From positions 310,001 through 374,000 of the forward strand of contig OY723250.1 in NCBI GenBank assembly GCA_963210315.1: 64,000 nucleotides of DNA. Reading direction: 5' to 3'. Made by a program: the position numbers and the translations under genes. Positions 52,201 to 61,277 of this stretch are shown here, in pieces (positions within the stretch are counted from its first letter, which is position 1; each line of letters starts with the position of its first letter). The notes under the pieces were generated by a model, which was not told where the DNA came from, searched no databases, and saw only the letters and a program-made list of their open reading frames with translations. The stretch comes from Rhynchopus euleeides (taxonomy: Eukaryota > Euglenozoa > Diplonemea > Diplonemida > Diplonemidae).

Positions 52201-55200
52201 CGGGGCGACCGCTGCACGGAGTCGCCCTTGACTTCAAGAAGTGCTTCGACACGGTGCCTATCGACCTCACCTTCCGCCTGGCTGCGGAGCTCGGATTCGA
52301 CACCCGTGTCCTGCGCACCCTGCGAGCAGCGTACAGGACGATGCAGCGGCACTTCCGGGCGAGTGGCACCATCGGAGAAGGCTTCCTGCCTACCAACGGC
52401 ATCATGCAGGGCTGCCCCATCAGTGTCGTGCTGATTAACGTGCTGGTGGGTGTGTGGATGCGGATGGTCGAACACCGGCAGGACACGAGGGCGCTATCCT
52501 TCGTCGACGATGTGTACGCCACAGCCTCCAGTCCGGAGGTCCTACAAGAGGTGGTGAACGACTCTGCGGATTTCTCTCACGACACCGGGATGGCTATTTG
52601 CGCAGAAATTAAGTCCCACGTGTTCTCAACATCCCCCGGGCCGCTCCGGATCATGTACCGGGCGAGGGACGGCGAGGCCACTCCCCTCCGGCAACGCAAC
52701 AGCTTTGACTGTCTCGGGGCCATGCTGCACGCGCGCCTGATCAGGGAAGGGCGCACAGCGCCCCAGTCCGAGCGCATCGCCCGTCGGAAAGAGGGGGCGC
52801 AGCAGAACCTCCGCAGAACCTCAGCGCTGCCCCTGCCGGTGCAATGGAAAGGGCAGGCGGCTGCGATGACGGCGGGGGCACGGCTGTATTACGATGCCCT
52901 CGTAACTCGTTGGGACAGCAAGGCCATCAGGCGATGGAGGGGCCTCTTCGTCGCCGCGCTCTGGTCTGGCCCACCACGCAGAGCGCAAGAGATCGTGCTG
53001 TGTGTCCTCCATCAGGCGCACCGGGTGGACCCCGCTATCGCTCCTCCCTACCGGCAGATCACCACGTGGGCCAAGCAGATCAAAAAGTGGGGCCACAGCA
53101 GGGTGCTGTCCGAGGAAGCATGGGGGAGCAAAGAGAGGCTTGAGGGGACAGGCCCCCTTGCGCTCTTCTGGGCTGCCCTGCAAGGGATAGGATGGCGCTG
53201 GAGTACGGCGACCACCCTGGCCTACACGGACGAGGCTGGTCGCGCTGTCACCTTCGACCCTGTTGCAGCAACGCCGAGCGCCTGGGCGATCTTCGCGCAC
53301 GACCTCCGCCAAACCCTGCGAAACGCCACGGCGGGGAAGCTGGCTGAACGCAGAGAGGACTTCCAAGGAGCAGAGCACGGCATTGACGGAAGGGTGACAC
53401 GTTGCGTCCTGGAGGGGGAGGGCGCCGCAATTACGGGATACCAGCGAGGCCTCCTCCGCTCTGTCATTGCAGGGGCGGTGCCTGCCCGAGGGCGCACGGG
53501 CCTGGGGGAGGTGTGCCGGTACTGCACAGCTGGGGCCCCGGAGACGGTGTCGCACCTATGGTGGGACTGCGCGGCATGGGAGCCGGTCCGCCAGAAACAC
53601 CCCGTAGCAGCGAGGGACCGAACTGCCTGGCCGGCATGCCTGGCGCAGTGTGGGGTAGCGCCCGTGTACAGATACGGCGTTCCGGAGAACGAGCAGCCGC
53701 TGCCCATGTCTTTTGCTGACAGAATCACCACCGTGGCGCAGCTGCACCGCTACTTCATCGCAGTCTTGGCGGCGCGACAGGAGAAGGACGGGCTGCTCGA
53801 CCGCTCTGTACGCCACCACCGCACTACAGTCTACCCCTGGGAGTGGAGCACCCCCACCCCCGAGAGTGCCTGCATCCCTGCACTGGCGCCATCCGAAGTC
53901 AAGCAGACGTGGGGCAAGCGGCCCCCAGGCATGTGGGTGGCTCTCTGCGACTGGCTAAGGGGCCTGAAGTGGGGACCGCAGGGGGGTGAGCAAACTGTGA
54001 CCCTGATGGAGCTAGCCGTGGACTTCGAGCTGTCGACGGGCCTCACCCTCCCAGACACCGTGACACGCCGCATCCGCCCCCCTACCCACGTGGACCCGAA
54101 TAAGAAGGGTGCGAGGGAGGCCCGCCCGCGCATTCCTGCAGACACGGCCCCGGGGCTCACCCTGTACTTTGACGGTGGCGCGCGCGACAACGGCACCCCC
54201 TTCGCTGTGGCGGGGGCAGGGGCGGTGCTGTACCAAGACGGCTGCAAGGTCTCAGAGAAAGTGCTCCCGCTGCTGAACGTGCGTAGCAACGACATTGCTG
54301 AGTACGAGGCGCTACGAGCAGGCCTGCGCCTCCTCGAGAGGGGCGATGCCCCTGAGGGCCCAGTCACAGTGCGAGGCGACTCCCAGGTGGTGCTGCGGCA
54401 GCTCCGAGGGGAATCCCTGTGCCGGGATGCCGCCCTCCGTCCTCTTTTCCTCAGCACGTCCGCGCTGGCTGCGGACCTCCAACCGAGGTTCACTCTCACG
54501 TATGAGCATGTGAAGAGGGAATCCAACACCGATGCTGACGCCCTCAGCAACGCCGCGATGGATGAGGCTGAAAGGCTGGGGGCCTCGCGGCAGAAGCTCC
54601 AGCAGGACCTCACGGTGTTCCAGAGCAGTATCCTAGGGAAAGCCGCCTCGCTGAAAGGACTCTGCAGTATGGTGACGAAAGTGGGCAAAGGGCCCTGGCA
54701 TTGCGGTCATGCTGCCAACTCAACGGTCCTCACGGCTCTCGGCGGAACTGTGGCGGCGGGCCTGTCGAGGAGGGCCCAACTGAACCCTGCCACTGAATCG
54801 GTGATGCGCAGCCTCCAAGCACACCTGGCTGAGCCAGTCCACAGCCGGCAAGATACGGTATTCCATGACCGCGGAATGGCGTGGGCCGCCACCTTCGCCC
54901 CACAGCCGCACTACCCAGAGGGCTGGCAGCAGCCGGCCCAGCAGTGGGCGGCGCGCGGTCGGCAGGCCAACAGCCGGGTGGGACGCCCATGGGAGCGGAG
55001 GGGCGCTGCCCCCCGTACTGCCCCCCCTGGTGCCAGGAGGAACGCAAAGGTGCTTGCCTGCAAGTTGCATTGGAAGCCCCGTTGCTCGGCATGCCAAAAG
55101 CGACGCCTCCCAGAGGAGGTGTGCTGCCGCAACCACCACAAAGAGGGGGACGGGCTCCCGGTCACTATGGGCTTCTGCAAACGCCACAGCATGGACCGAT

Positions 55201-55343
55201 GCGGTGACTGCTACAGCGATGGCAAAACACTACCACATTGCTGCCACACACACCACGCTGGCTATGCTGCACGCCCTCCTCCCCGGAGTGGCACTGAGTT
55301 GGCCCCACACTCTAACCCGAGTGGGGCCTCCGCTGTGACGTAG
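49212..55343 (+). CDS. LINE ORF2: OTU protease, AP-type endonuclease, reverse transcriptase, RNase H
   Basis: The frame is open directly after the ORF1 TAG. Only a GTG (49245) and then an ATG at 49611 could start it, and that ATG is 9 residues before the OTU motif. Numbered from the GTG: the OTU-type cysteine protease has DGNCQY (Cys135) and WRPFHYD (His242). The endonuclease (about 311-555) has TANVTS (Asn318), LQET (Glu341), CVYGHSG (Tyr435), MGDLN (Asp470, Asn472), RLDICLMN (Asp519) and His547. The RT runs from about 850 to 1200, with ICLIPKPGSSG near 908, DFKKCFDTVP and FVDD at 1086-1089. A CCHC finger (CRYC...H....C) is near 1424. RNase H (about 1635-1775) has Asp1643, Glu1688, Asp1712 and Asp1765. 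The C-terminus (about 1935-2010) is a Cys/His cluster (CKLHWKPRCSACQK, CCRNHHK, CKRHSMDRCGDC, CCHTHH). All catalytic residues I looked for are present. It would nick the target and copy the element RNA in place. Confidence 0.92.
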   Translation, partial: GGGHPGQRGGPVQAIDVPPGRGADHVWGRCTLAAGPPAAPHPEKQEVSGPTQTPPNRTPNRTPTPTSPPTPPRPSRAAVWAGDTQTTAPESWNPVDVASGAGEPRPLRGGGQEYSPSTIEQDEQWLTQAARRLMALRVPVPKDGNCQYAGLAEQCAEWTAEGLRAAVATSMRQDAERRASYVPDHDDPQAPASYDDYIERQTRLGTYGDAATLRVAAEVLDAQVWLLASNSKQYMTRCGKGAKVLGLTWRPFHYDVLRLPLSLARELAATPANQWTIPADLPTPAPAAAGGARAPSASQGPTAPPPLRRLRRPAHQLSSPGVLRVATANVTSLQTHLGDVAGLKADVVALQETRTPDPSKGTHNGYFAAHGWAMHWGKGMPRVAGANGREQTKPGGVAVMVKEGLVAQVVQPKTTQEKKLYDSTRMVHVVLAIGDGKTALHILCVYGHSGSEVGEQREALLQETLDHAAGLGQVPVLLMGDLNTNPETSAVLSQACRVGGWVDAATTHADLAQQRVQNTCWASENGTRLDICLMNPCAAPALRRVEVAKRGDYNIPTHCPLFVDLDLTAFRRPKKICILPTPFPAGKPKLGDAAARGVMQDVLAEGELRHGATAAQLLHRASTCGERFLKRVHVGHLERQEAAYTGRAEGYRMQWSRTATKHHPASARGAGDMNTRAKDGLLGNIRCLVKEGLKRLQAEKPYGLTNGEEHAWNAAKKRLREGGLPQGLQAALANTTSQLPDLEILEQALIVLEGSQRGMFDRLREARIRTWKARMQKAWTYEAGQVFAYLADRFCAPATFMRREDGSFTACPKEADELLRSDTAWGGYFRKYATTPEPRWDTFRQRYLRFLPETADMECKTITAEDVGKALAKMSTSTSPGLHGWRVHELRQLPHELLKLFAEVFNEVERSGEWPEQLMHAMICLIPKPGSSGEPLSQRPISITPVLYRVWAAIRVKPALKWLETIAPEDLHGCRPGHGAEDLIWHLAARIEEAHLTGRPLHGVALDFKKCFDTVPIDLTFRLAAELGFDTRVLRTLRAAYRTMQRHFRASGTIGEGFLPTNGIMQGCPISVVLINVLVGVWMRMVEHRQDTRALSFVDDVYATASSPEVLQEVVNDSADFSHDTGMAICAEIKSHVFSTSPGPLRIMYRARDGEATPLRQRNSFDCLGAMLHARLIREGRTAPQSERIARRKEGAQQNLRRTSALPLPVQWKGQAAAMTAGARLYYDALVTRWDSKAIRRWRGLFVAALWSGPPRRAQEIVLCVLHQAHRVDPAIAPPYRQITTWAKQIKKWGHSRVLSEEAWGSKERLEGTGPLALFWAALQGIGWRWSTATTLAYTDEAGRAVTFDPVAATPSAWAIFAHDLRQTLRNATAGKLAERREDFQGAEHGIDGRVTRCVLEGEGAAITGYQRGLLRSVIAGAVPARGRTGLGEVCRYCTAGAPETVSHLWWDCAAWEPVRQKHPVAARDRTAWPACLAQCGVAPVYRYGVPENEQPLPMSFADRITTVAQLHRYFIAVLAARQEKDGLLDRSVRHHRTTVYPWEWSTPTPESACIPALAPSEVKQTWGKRPPGMWVALCDWLRGLKWGPQGGEQTVTLMELAVDFELSTGLTLPDTVTRRIRPPTHVDPNKKGAREARPRIPADTAPGLTLYFDGGARDNGTPFAVAGAGAVLYQDGCKVSEKVLPLLNVRSNDIAEYEALRAGLRLLERGDAPEGPVTVRGDSQVVLRQLRGESLCRDAALRPLFLSTSALAADLQPRFTLTYEHVKRESNTDADALSNAAMDEAERLGASRQKLQQDLTVFQSSILGKAASLKGLCSMVTKVGKGPWHCGHAANSTVLTALGGTVAAGLSRRAQLNPATESVMRSLQAHLAEPVHSRQDTVFHDRGMAWAATFAPQPHYPEGWQQPAQQWAARGRQANSRVGRPWERRGAAPRTAPPGARRNAKVLACKLHWKPRCSACQKRRLPEEVCCRNHHKEGDGLPVTMGFCKRHSMDRCGDCYSDGKTLPHCCHTHHAGYAARPPPRSGTELAPHSNPSGASAVT

Positions 55344-55401
55344 AAGTGGGCGGGGGTGGGCAATGATCCGCGCAGGATCTCCCCACACAAAACGTGGTCA
55401 C

Positions 55402-55423
55402 CACACACACACACACACACACA
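55402..55423. repeat. (CA)11 on the right side of the LINE
   Basis: Directly follows the LINE tail GTGGTCAC. With the CA tract at 46789 it suggests insertion into, and duplication of, a CA microsatellite. Confidence 0.9.
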
Positions 55424-56709
55424 GACACGTGAAATCAATAAAAAGGGTGGTATATATCGCCCTATATATCGCCCTCTGGGACTTTTTCGCAACTTCATTT
55501 CTTCCTTTTTCTCCCTCTCCAACCCCACCCGTGACACCACCAGGGTTTAGCTAGCCCTGGTCCGATTATCCCCGGTTCTTCGCTGAAGAGACGCGGCCGG
55601 GGGGAGGGGTACGAAGAGTACGCGTCGAAACCGGTGTCACGTCGTGTTGGGGAATCCTTCGGGAGTGCGATACTGAAGGGGAGGTGCTACTCCCCGTGCA
55701 GGGCGACACCGCCTTAAAACTTTATAACCACACACACACACACCCTTTGTCATCACCCCGCCAACCCCATGCAGGTGGCTACTGCAGGTGGCTACGCCGA
55801 ACAATCAAAAATATACATTTCACTTCTTGTTGCTGTCGCGGCAAGGGGAGGGCAAGATCACAGCTTCGCATTCTTTACACCGAAGGGTTTTGATCAAGGA
55901 TTTCCCCCTCCAAGCGGGGTGGGGGGGGGGGGGGGTAAAGAGTAGAATGTAGAATTGATTGTTCCACGGTTTTAAAAACCCACACGTGGGGGAGGGGGTG
56001 GGGGGGGGGGGGGTGGGGAGAGGGGTTGCACATACGGCTTCTGGGACCCCCCCCCCCCCTCACCCGCATGAGACCCGCACGCACGGTGAAGAGAACAGTC
56101 CTCCCCACGGCCACCTCGGGGGTTCGAGAACAGGGATTTTGTTGGGTAAAAAAAAGCCAAAATTTGGGGTTCTCCTGCCCCCCCGCCCCCGTCACGTTTC
56201 GCTTCCGAAGCGAAAAATAGAACTGGGGTTCGTACGAGACCATCGATGGAACGGCAAAGCGAACGGTGTGAATTGGGTAAAATGGGACTCATTTCATCGC
56301 ACGAAAGCACATCTATTTGCATTCACGTGTGCACGCCGTCCGGGAAGCTGCGCTGCCAACAGGACTCCGACATGGGGGATCCGCGGCTCTGGCCGTCGGT
56401 TCAAGGTTGCAGTTCTCCAAAGCACCGCAGCTTCTGTGCTACATGACCCTCTTTGAAACACCCCTCCACCCACCCTTCATTAACGAACCCTGCAGCACGT
56501 CTGGCACACACAGCATCACCCCATGATTGGTTCGGTTTGGTATGATTTGATTTCGTCATATTTTCTTTTGTTTGGTTTCGACAAATAAACGCCAGCGCCC
56601 CCCCCCTCTCACCCCCCCCCCCCCCCAGGCCAAACTTCTGTCCTACACCTCAGCAGGCTTCTTCACATCACCTAACCCCCCCCCCCTCCCCTCCTGTACA
56701 TTGGGGTTA
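55424..56709. other. intergenic
   Basis: CA tract near 55731 and long G or C runs (55917-55935, 56005-56013, 56047-56059, 56598-56627). No gene seen. The 3' end of the kinase gene lies at its right edge. Confidence 0.6.
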
Positions 56710-58113
56710 TCAGCTGAGGATGGTGTAGCTGTCGATAAGGGCGTTGGCAATCATGGCAGACTCAACCACAACGTCGCTCATCGACTTCCGGCGGTTGGGC
56801 TGATCGATCATGCTAAGAATGAGATCGGCAAGATCTTTGTTGGTGTTTGCAATCGCGTTGCGCAGGGTTGGGCAGCCGGACCGGAGGTACTGCCGCTCCT
56901 GACTTGCAGAGCAGGTGTCGATGCGGTAGCCCCGAGCCCACTCATACGCTGACATCCCAAGCGAGAGTGTGTCGGCGGCAAACATCGCCACGGGGGCACA
57001 CGGTGGGTTCAGCAGCACCGGGTCAACATAACGCCCGTCGCCCACCTGGTCCACATCCCTCCCACGCTCGGTGCCGGTGTTGCGCGAGGTCCCAAAATCG
57101 CAGAGCTTGAAAACCGGCTCCACAAAGGCGTTCTTCGCGGACCACGCCTTCTGCCGCTTCTGGAAGAGCAAAATGTTCTCCAGCTTCACGTCGAGGTGCA
57201 CCCACCCCAGCCCGTGCACCGCCTGCAGCGCGCTGGAGACCTGCTTCAGCAGCACAGCGAAGTATGCCTCGTCGCGCGGCTTGAGGAAGAATGTCATGGC
57301 ATCGCCCAACCGGCACCACTCCGTTGCGATGCACATGTTCCCCTGGGGCTCGAACCAGGTCTCATAATACCGCACGATGTGGTCGTGCTTCAGGTTGGCC
57401 ATCACATGCACCTCATCCAGGCGGCTCTCCCTGTCATCCACCGAGCTGATCATCCCCTTGTGGTGCCGCTTCACGGCATACACCCTCCCGTCGAGCCTGT
57501 TCTGGGCGCAGTGGACAACTCCGCTGTGCCCCTTCGCCACGTTGCTCTCGTCCTGCCCGTGCCCACGCTGCTGCAAGACACCCCCGCAGGGGAACCGGCC
57601 CGCAGCAACCGGGAAGGGGTCCGACGCCACCACAGGCGGGATGAGAATGAAGTTCTGGGTGAGCCTGTCCAGGCCGTCTCCGAGGAAGTCGTCTGATTCC
57701 ACTTCTTCTTCGCAGGGCGGGGTGGGGGGTGGCGGGGTGGAATCGTGTTTCTCCAGGGCACCGCTGAAGAGCGTGCTGCCGACGATTCCGTCGTGAGAGT
57801 CACCTCGGGGTGTGCACGGGCTGACCGGGCTGGACTTCATCGAGATGGTGTCGATCCCCATGCCGCCCGACAGAGGGTTGTTGCTTCCGAAGCTGTCGCA
57901 AAAAGCATCCTCTCCAAAAACATAGGTCCTCCCAGACGCGCGGAAAACCTGGTCCTCAAGCGAGCCTCCAAGCCCGAGCCCTGGAGAGGTGGAGATCTCG
58001 GTGGTGCTCGTGTTGCTCGTGCTGCTCGTGCTGTTCAGCGAAGGCGATTTGAATGGCATCCCCTCCGGCACCATCTCAACTACGGAGTCCCAAGACTCCC
58101 CATGGCCCCTCAT
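56710..58113 (-). CDS. WEE1: Wee1-like protein kinase
   Basis: 467 residues from the ATG at 58113 (the frame runs further up but only from a TTG). The N-terminal ~180 residues are disordered and Ser/Thr-rich with SP and TP sites (SSPVSPCTPRG) and an acidic patch, as in cell-cycle kinases controlled by CDK. The kinase domain begins near 190. The Gly loop is GHSGVVHC, and the VAIK Lys215 lies in YAVKRHHKGMISSVDD, very like the YAIKRSKKPLAGSVDE of Wee1. HIVRYYETWFEPQGNMCIAT parallels VVRYYSAWAEDDHMLIQNE. The catalytic loop is HLDVKLEN (Asp308, Lys310, Asn313), DFG at 339-341 is followed by TSRN, and GDGRYVDPVLL stands where Wee1 has EGDSRFLANEVL. By family it should phosphorylate the inhibitory Tyr of CDK1 in the nucleus and delay mitosis. 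PKMYT1-like identity is possible, but there is no membrane segment. It is intronless as far as can be seen. Confidence 0.78.
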   Translation of the reverse strand: MRGHGESWDSVVEMVPEGMPFKSPSLNSTSSTSNTSTTEISTSPGLGLGGSLEDQVFRASGRTYVFGEDAFCDSFGSNNPLSGGMGIDTISMKSSPVSPCTPRGDSHDGIVGSTLFSGALEKHDSTPPPPTPPCEEEVESDDFLGDGLDRLTQNFILIPPVVASDPFPVAAGRFPCGGVLQQRGHGQDESNVAKGHSGVVHCAQNRLDGRVYAVKRHHKGMISSVDDRESRLDEVHVMANLKHDHIVRYYETWFEPQGNMCIATEWCRLGDAMTFFLKPRDEAYFAVLLKQVSSALQAVHGLGWVHLDVKLENILLFQKRQKAWSAKNAFVEPVFKLCDFGTSRNTGTERGRDVDQVGDGRYVDPVLLNPPCAPVAMFAADTLSLGMSAYEWARGYRIDTCSASQERQYLRSGCPTLRNAIANTNKDLADLILSMIDQPNRRKSMSDVVVESAMIANALIDSYTILS

Positions 58114-60485
58114 CTCCGGCCCCCAAGGGGCGAGGAGTGAAAAACTCTCCGTCTTGCTTGCTTGGGGGAGGGGAGGGGAGGGGAGGGAGAGATGCGGGTG
58201 GGGCGGGGGGAAACGGGGTGAGCTGTGAAACCGGGGAAGGGTGAAAAAGAGACCACTGGCCTCCGTCCACTCAAATGTTGCAGGGAGTTTGCGGTTTGGG
58301 GGGGGGGGGTGAGATGAATCGAGGAAGAGCAGATGAGGGGGGTCAAGCAAAATGTGTGTACGTGTGTTTTGGAAGGGGGGGAGGGGGATGGGAGTTATCA
58401 ATGAGTAGATGGGGTGGGGAATGGGAGGCTTGTCTTAGCTTTTCGGAAGTTTTTCAGGTGTAGCGTGTGTGGGTGTGTGTGTGTGTGGGGGGGGGGGGGG
58501 ATTTTGTTTCTTCGGGGGAAACAAATATCACCTCCGGTGCGCAGGCGGCGGGACAACGGGTGTGACGCCGTGAGCCCCGGATTTTTCCACCGGAAACTCC
58601 GCCAAGCAATGCAGCCCTCCCCCGATGATCACTCCCGAATAAACGATACGGGCGAAAACAAGCAGGTGCAAATGGTCTGAAGGTCAGGCTCGGACTTGGT
58701 TGCAATGAAAATATTTGCGGTACGAACCCTGCCGCGTTGGATACACACTAAATGTGTGTTTAGCGCAGCACCCACAGCTCCTATCGAGCCTGCGGGGGGG
58801 GGGGGGGGGGGTGAATGAGCCTGCGAAGGGGAGGTGGTGTGTCGTTGGGTGGTGGTGTCATTGGAGTGGGGGAGAGGCTGGTGTGTGTTGATCACTTCAT
58901 AAGTGGGCTAACCCTGCACGGGTCCTAGCCCTCCCCCGATGCGAATGTGTGTGACAGCGGAGGCAGCACGAGAGCTCGCTCGGTGCGTCCTACACTAAAC
59001 TAAAGAGTAACCTGTGTGGTGTGTGTCGATCACTTTTCAGGTGGGTTGGGATCATTAAAGCAATGAACCCCCTGCTATGATTGGCTGTGTCCTATCCCAC
59101 CTGTTTCTCGTGAAGGCTCGGCCTGCCTCATGCTGGGACATGAGCACACACTCCGCGGCGATTCCCTCCCAAACCTTGGGGTGGGGGGGTGGGGCTGGGG
59201 GAGAGAGGGGGGCAGCTCCCCGTTCAACCTGCTCTTCATCCCGCTTGTTCTCTTCCATATTGCCTCGTTTGCTTTGTCGATCCCACACTTTGTGGCAGGG
59301 GGGAACGCTGCTGCGTAGGAGAGGGGGGGGGGGTGGGGGCGGTGTGGGTTTGGGGCGGATGGCAGAGGGCAGAGGGCAAGGAAAGAAGGAGGGAGGGAGG
59401 GAGGGGGGGGGGTGGATGAGGGTGTTGTGTCCATTTTTTTCGGCAAGGTCAGCTCTTGTTTGCCTTTATCCCCCCACCCCACCCCCAACCCCCCCACCCA
59501 TATACACACACATAGGCACACTCACTCGTGGGTATTTTTTTTCTGGGAAGTATTGGCGAGAAATGTGGCCCGCTTTCCCCCCCCCCCGACAGGAGAGGAT
59601 CGCAGCATCCAGCCACATCCACCACCTGTCATCGGGAGGGCTCGGAGAGATTCTTTGCAGATACAAACTCACCAGTCGGCAGGGGGGGTGGGGGGGGGTG
59701 GGGGGCACGCCCAACCTCCTTCCCCTTTCACCATATTTTTTCGCGAGGCGGCCCTCATGGGCCCGATCATTATTTCTTCGTTTTTTTTTTTGGGGGGGGG
59801 GGGGGGGGGGTACCGAAACGGCCACCAATCCTTTGGCAAATGGGGTGCGGGTGGCGCGCGCAAAAAAAATAAAATGTCGCCATTTCACCCCGCCACACTC
59901 ATCTTCTCAATATCCACCCCCGCCCCCGTCCATAATTGCTGGCCGTGCTAATAGCAGCCCACACGTGATGGCATGCAACTGCCATGCCACTGCGGCCATG
60001 ATCAGGTTGCTTTGCGTTCTGGCAACGCGAGATATTATTTCCGCGACGTGTGTAAGGTTCATGTGTTCGGTGTCGGCAAAGCAGTCGCAAAAAATATTTG
60101 GGCACAAACACAGCTAGCGCACAGATACACCGCAAACTTTTTGGATACCTAATCAAAGCAATCGGGCAGGACGAGCCAACAACGTGGGTCATTTTCTTGG
60201 GAGCCCCGGCACATCCAATGCAGGGGGAAAAAATCGCCAAACCAGAACCGAGGGGCCCTTTGCAAGCGCTTCACACGCCCAAACAGGTGCCGGGGGGGGA
60301 GGGTGTTCTACTTTTCTGTCAACATGGCATCTTGAGATTGGAATCTGGCATCCCATCGGCCCCCCCCTTCCCCCTCCCCGGGAAACGGATAAAAGGATGT
60401 TGCCGCGGGGGTTCCTTCTCCAGGTCCTTTTGCTTTGTTTGGTCATCTGCCTGCAGTTGCGGGGGGGGGGGGGTCGTGGAGTGTA
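58114..60485. other. intergenic, G-rich
   Basis: Presumed kinase promoter side. GT tract at 58466-58486, G runs at 58486-58500, 58794-58811, 59408-59412 and 59791-59810. A 346-codon frame at 59077-60117 is mostly Gly and Pro low complexity and is not called. No gene recognised. Confidence 0.6.
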
Positions 60486-61275
60486 CACGGTGGGATCTTG
60501 TAAATTTTACATGTATAACTACAAGTATAATACATGTATTATACATGTATAATACTTGCATGTCAACTATTATACATGTATAATACATGTATATGCCTGA
60601 AATATACATGTAAAATACATGTATATCAAGTAAAAATACATGTATAATACTTGCATGTCAACTATTATACATGTATTTTTACTTGATATACATGTATTTT
60701 ACATGTATATTTCAGGCATTTACATGTATTTTACATGTATAATACTTGTCATGCAAGTATTATACATGTAAAATACTTGCATGACAAGTAAAATACTTGC
60801 ATGATAGTAAAATACATGTATTTTACTTGCATGCAAGTATTTTACTTGTCATGCAAGTATTATACATGTATTTTACTTGTCATGCAAGTATTTTACATGT
60901 GTAATACTTGCATGACAAGTATTATACATGTAAAATACATGTAAATGCCTGAAATATACATGTAAAATACTGTATGTATATCAAGTAAAAATACAAGTAT
61001 AATAGTTGACATGCAAGTATTATACTTGTATTTATACTTGATATACATGTATTTTACATGTATATTTCAGGCATATACATGTATTATACATGTATAATAG
61101 TTGACATGCAAGTATTATACTTGTATTTATACTTGATATACATGTATTTTACATGTATATTTCAGGCATATACATGTATTATACATGTATAATAGTTGAC
61201 ATGCAAGTATTATACATGTATAATACATGTATATACTTGTAGTTATACATGTAAAATTTACAAGATCCCACCGTG
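60486..61275. mobile_element. X: intact 790-bp palindromic TA element
   Basis: Both ends read CACGGTGGGATCTTG and continue into TAAATTTTACATG inverted. TA flanks both sides (60484-60485, 61276-61277). The inside is wholly built of TACATGTATA-type palindromes, ATATCAAGTAAAAATAC and GACATGCAAGTATTATAC in both orientations. No coding. Positions 61065-61090 hold the uninterrupted form of the site into which Y inserted in X'. Confidence 0.92.
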
Positions 61276-61277
61276 TA

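Larger units (their letters stand above)
46807..55401 (+). mobile_element. complete-looking non-LTR retrotransposon (LINE) with OTU, endonuclease, RT and RNase H
   Basis: About 8.6 kb between two CA microsatellites. It has a 26-bp leader if the CA tract is the border, ORF1 (46833-49211), ORF2 in the same frame after one TAG, and a ~58-bp 3' tail with no poly(A). Both ORFs are open throughout, so the copy looks young. The domain set (OTU cysteine protease, apurinic-type endonuclease, RT, CCHC, RNase H) is closest to what I recall for Dualen/RandI elements, which also carry a restriction-like endonuclease; I see none here. The border assignment rests on the CA tracts and needs a second copy to confirm. 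Confidence 0.85.

Noticed and set aside
51161-52522. 453-codon minus-strand ORF opposite the RT
   Set aside because: Shadow of ORF2; no independent support.
53990-55343. Restriction-like endonuclease at the LINE C-terminus
   Set aside because: I looked for a PD-x-D/E arrangement after the zinc cluster and did not find one.
59077-60117. 346-codon plus-strand ORF
   Set aside because: Mostly Gly/Pro/Ser low complexity from G and C runs; overlapping frames are open as well; no domain.
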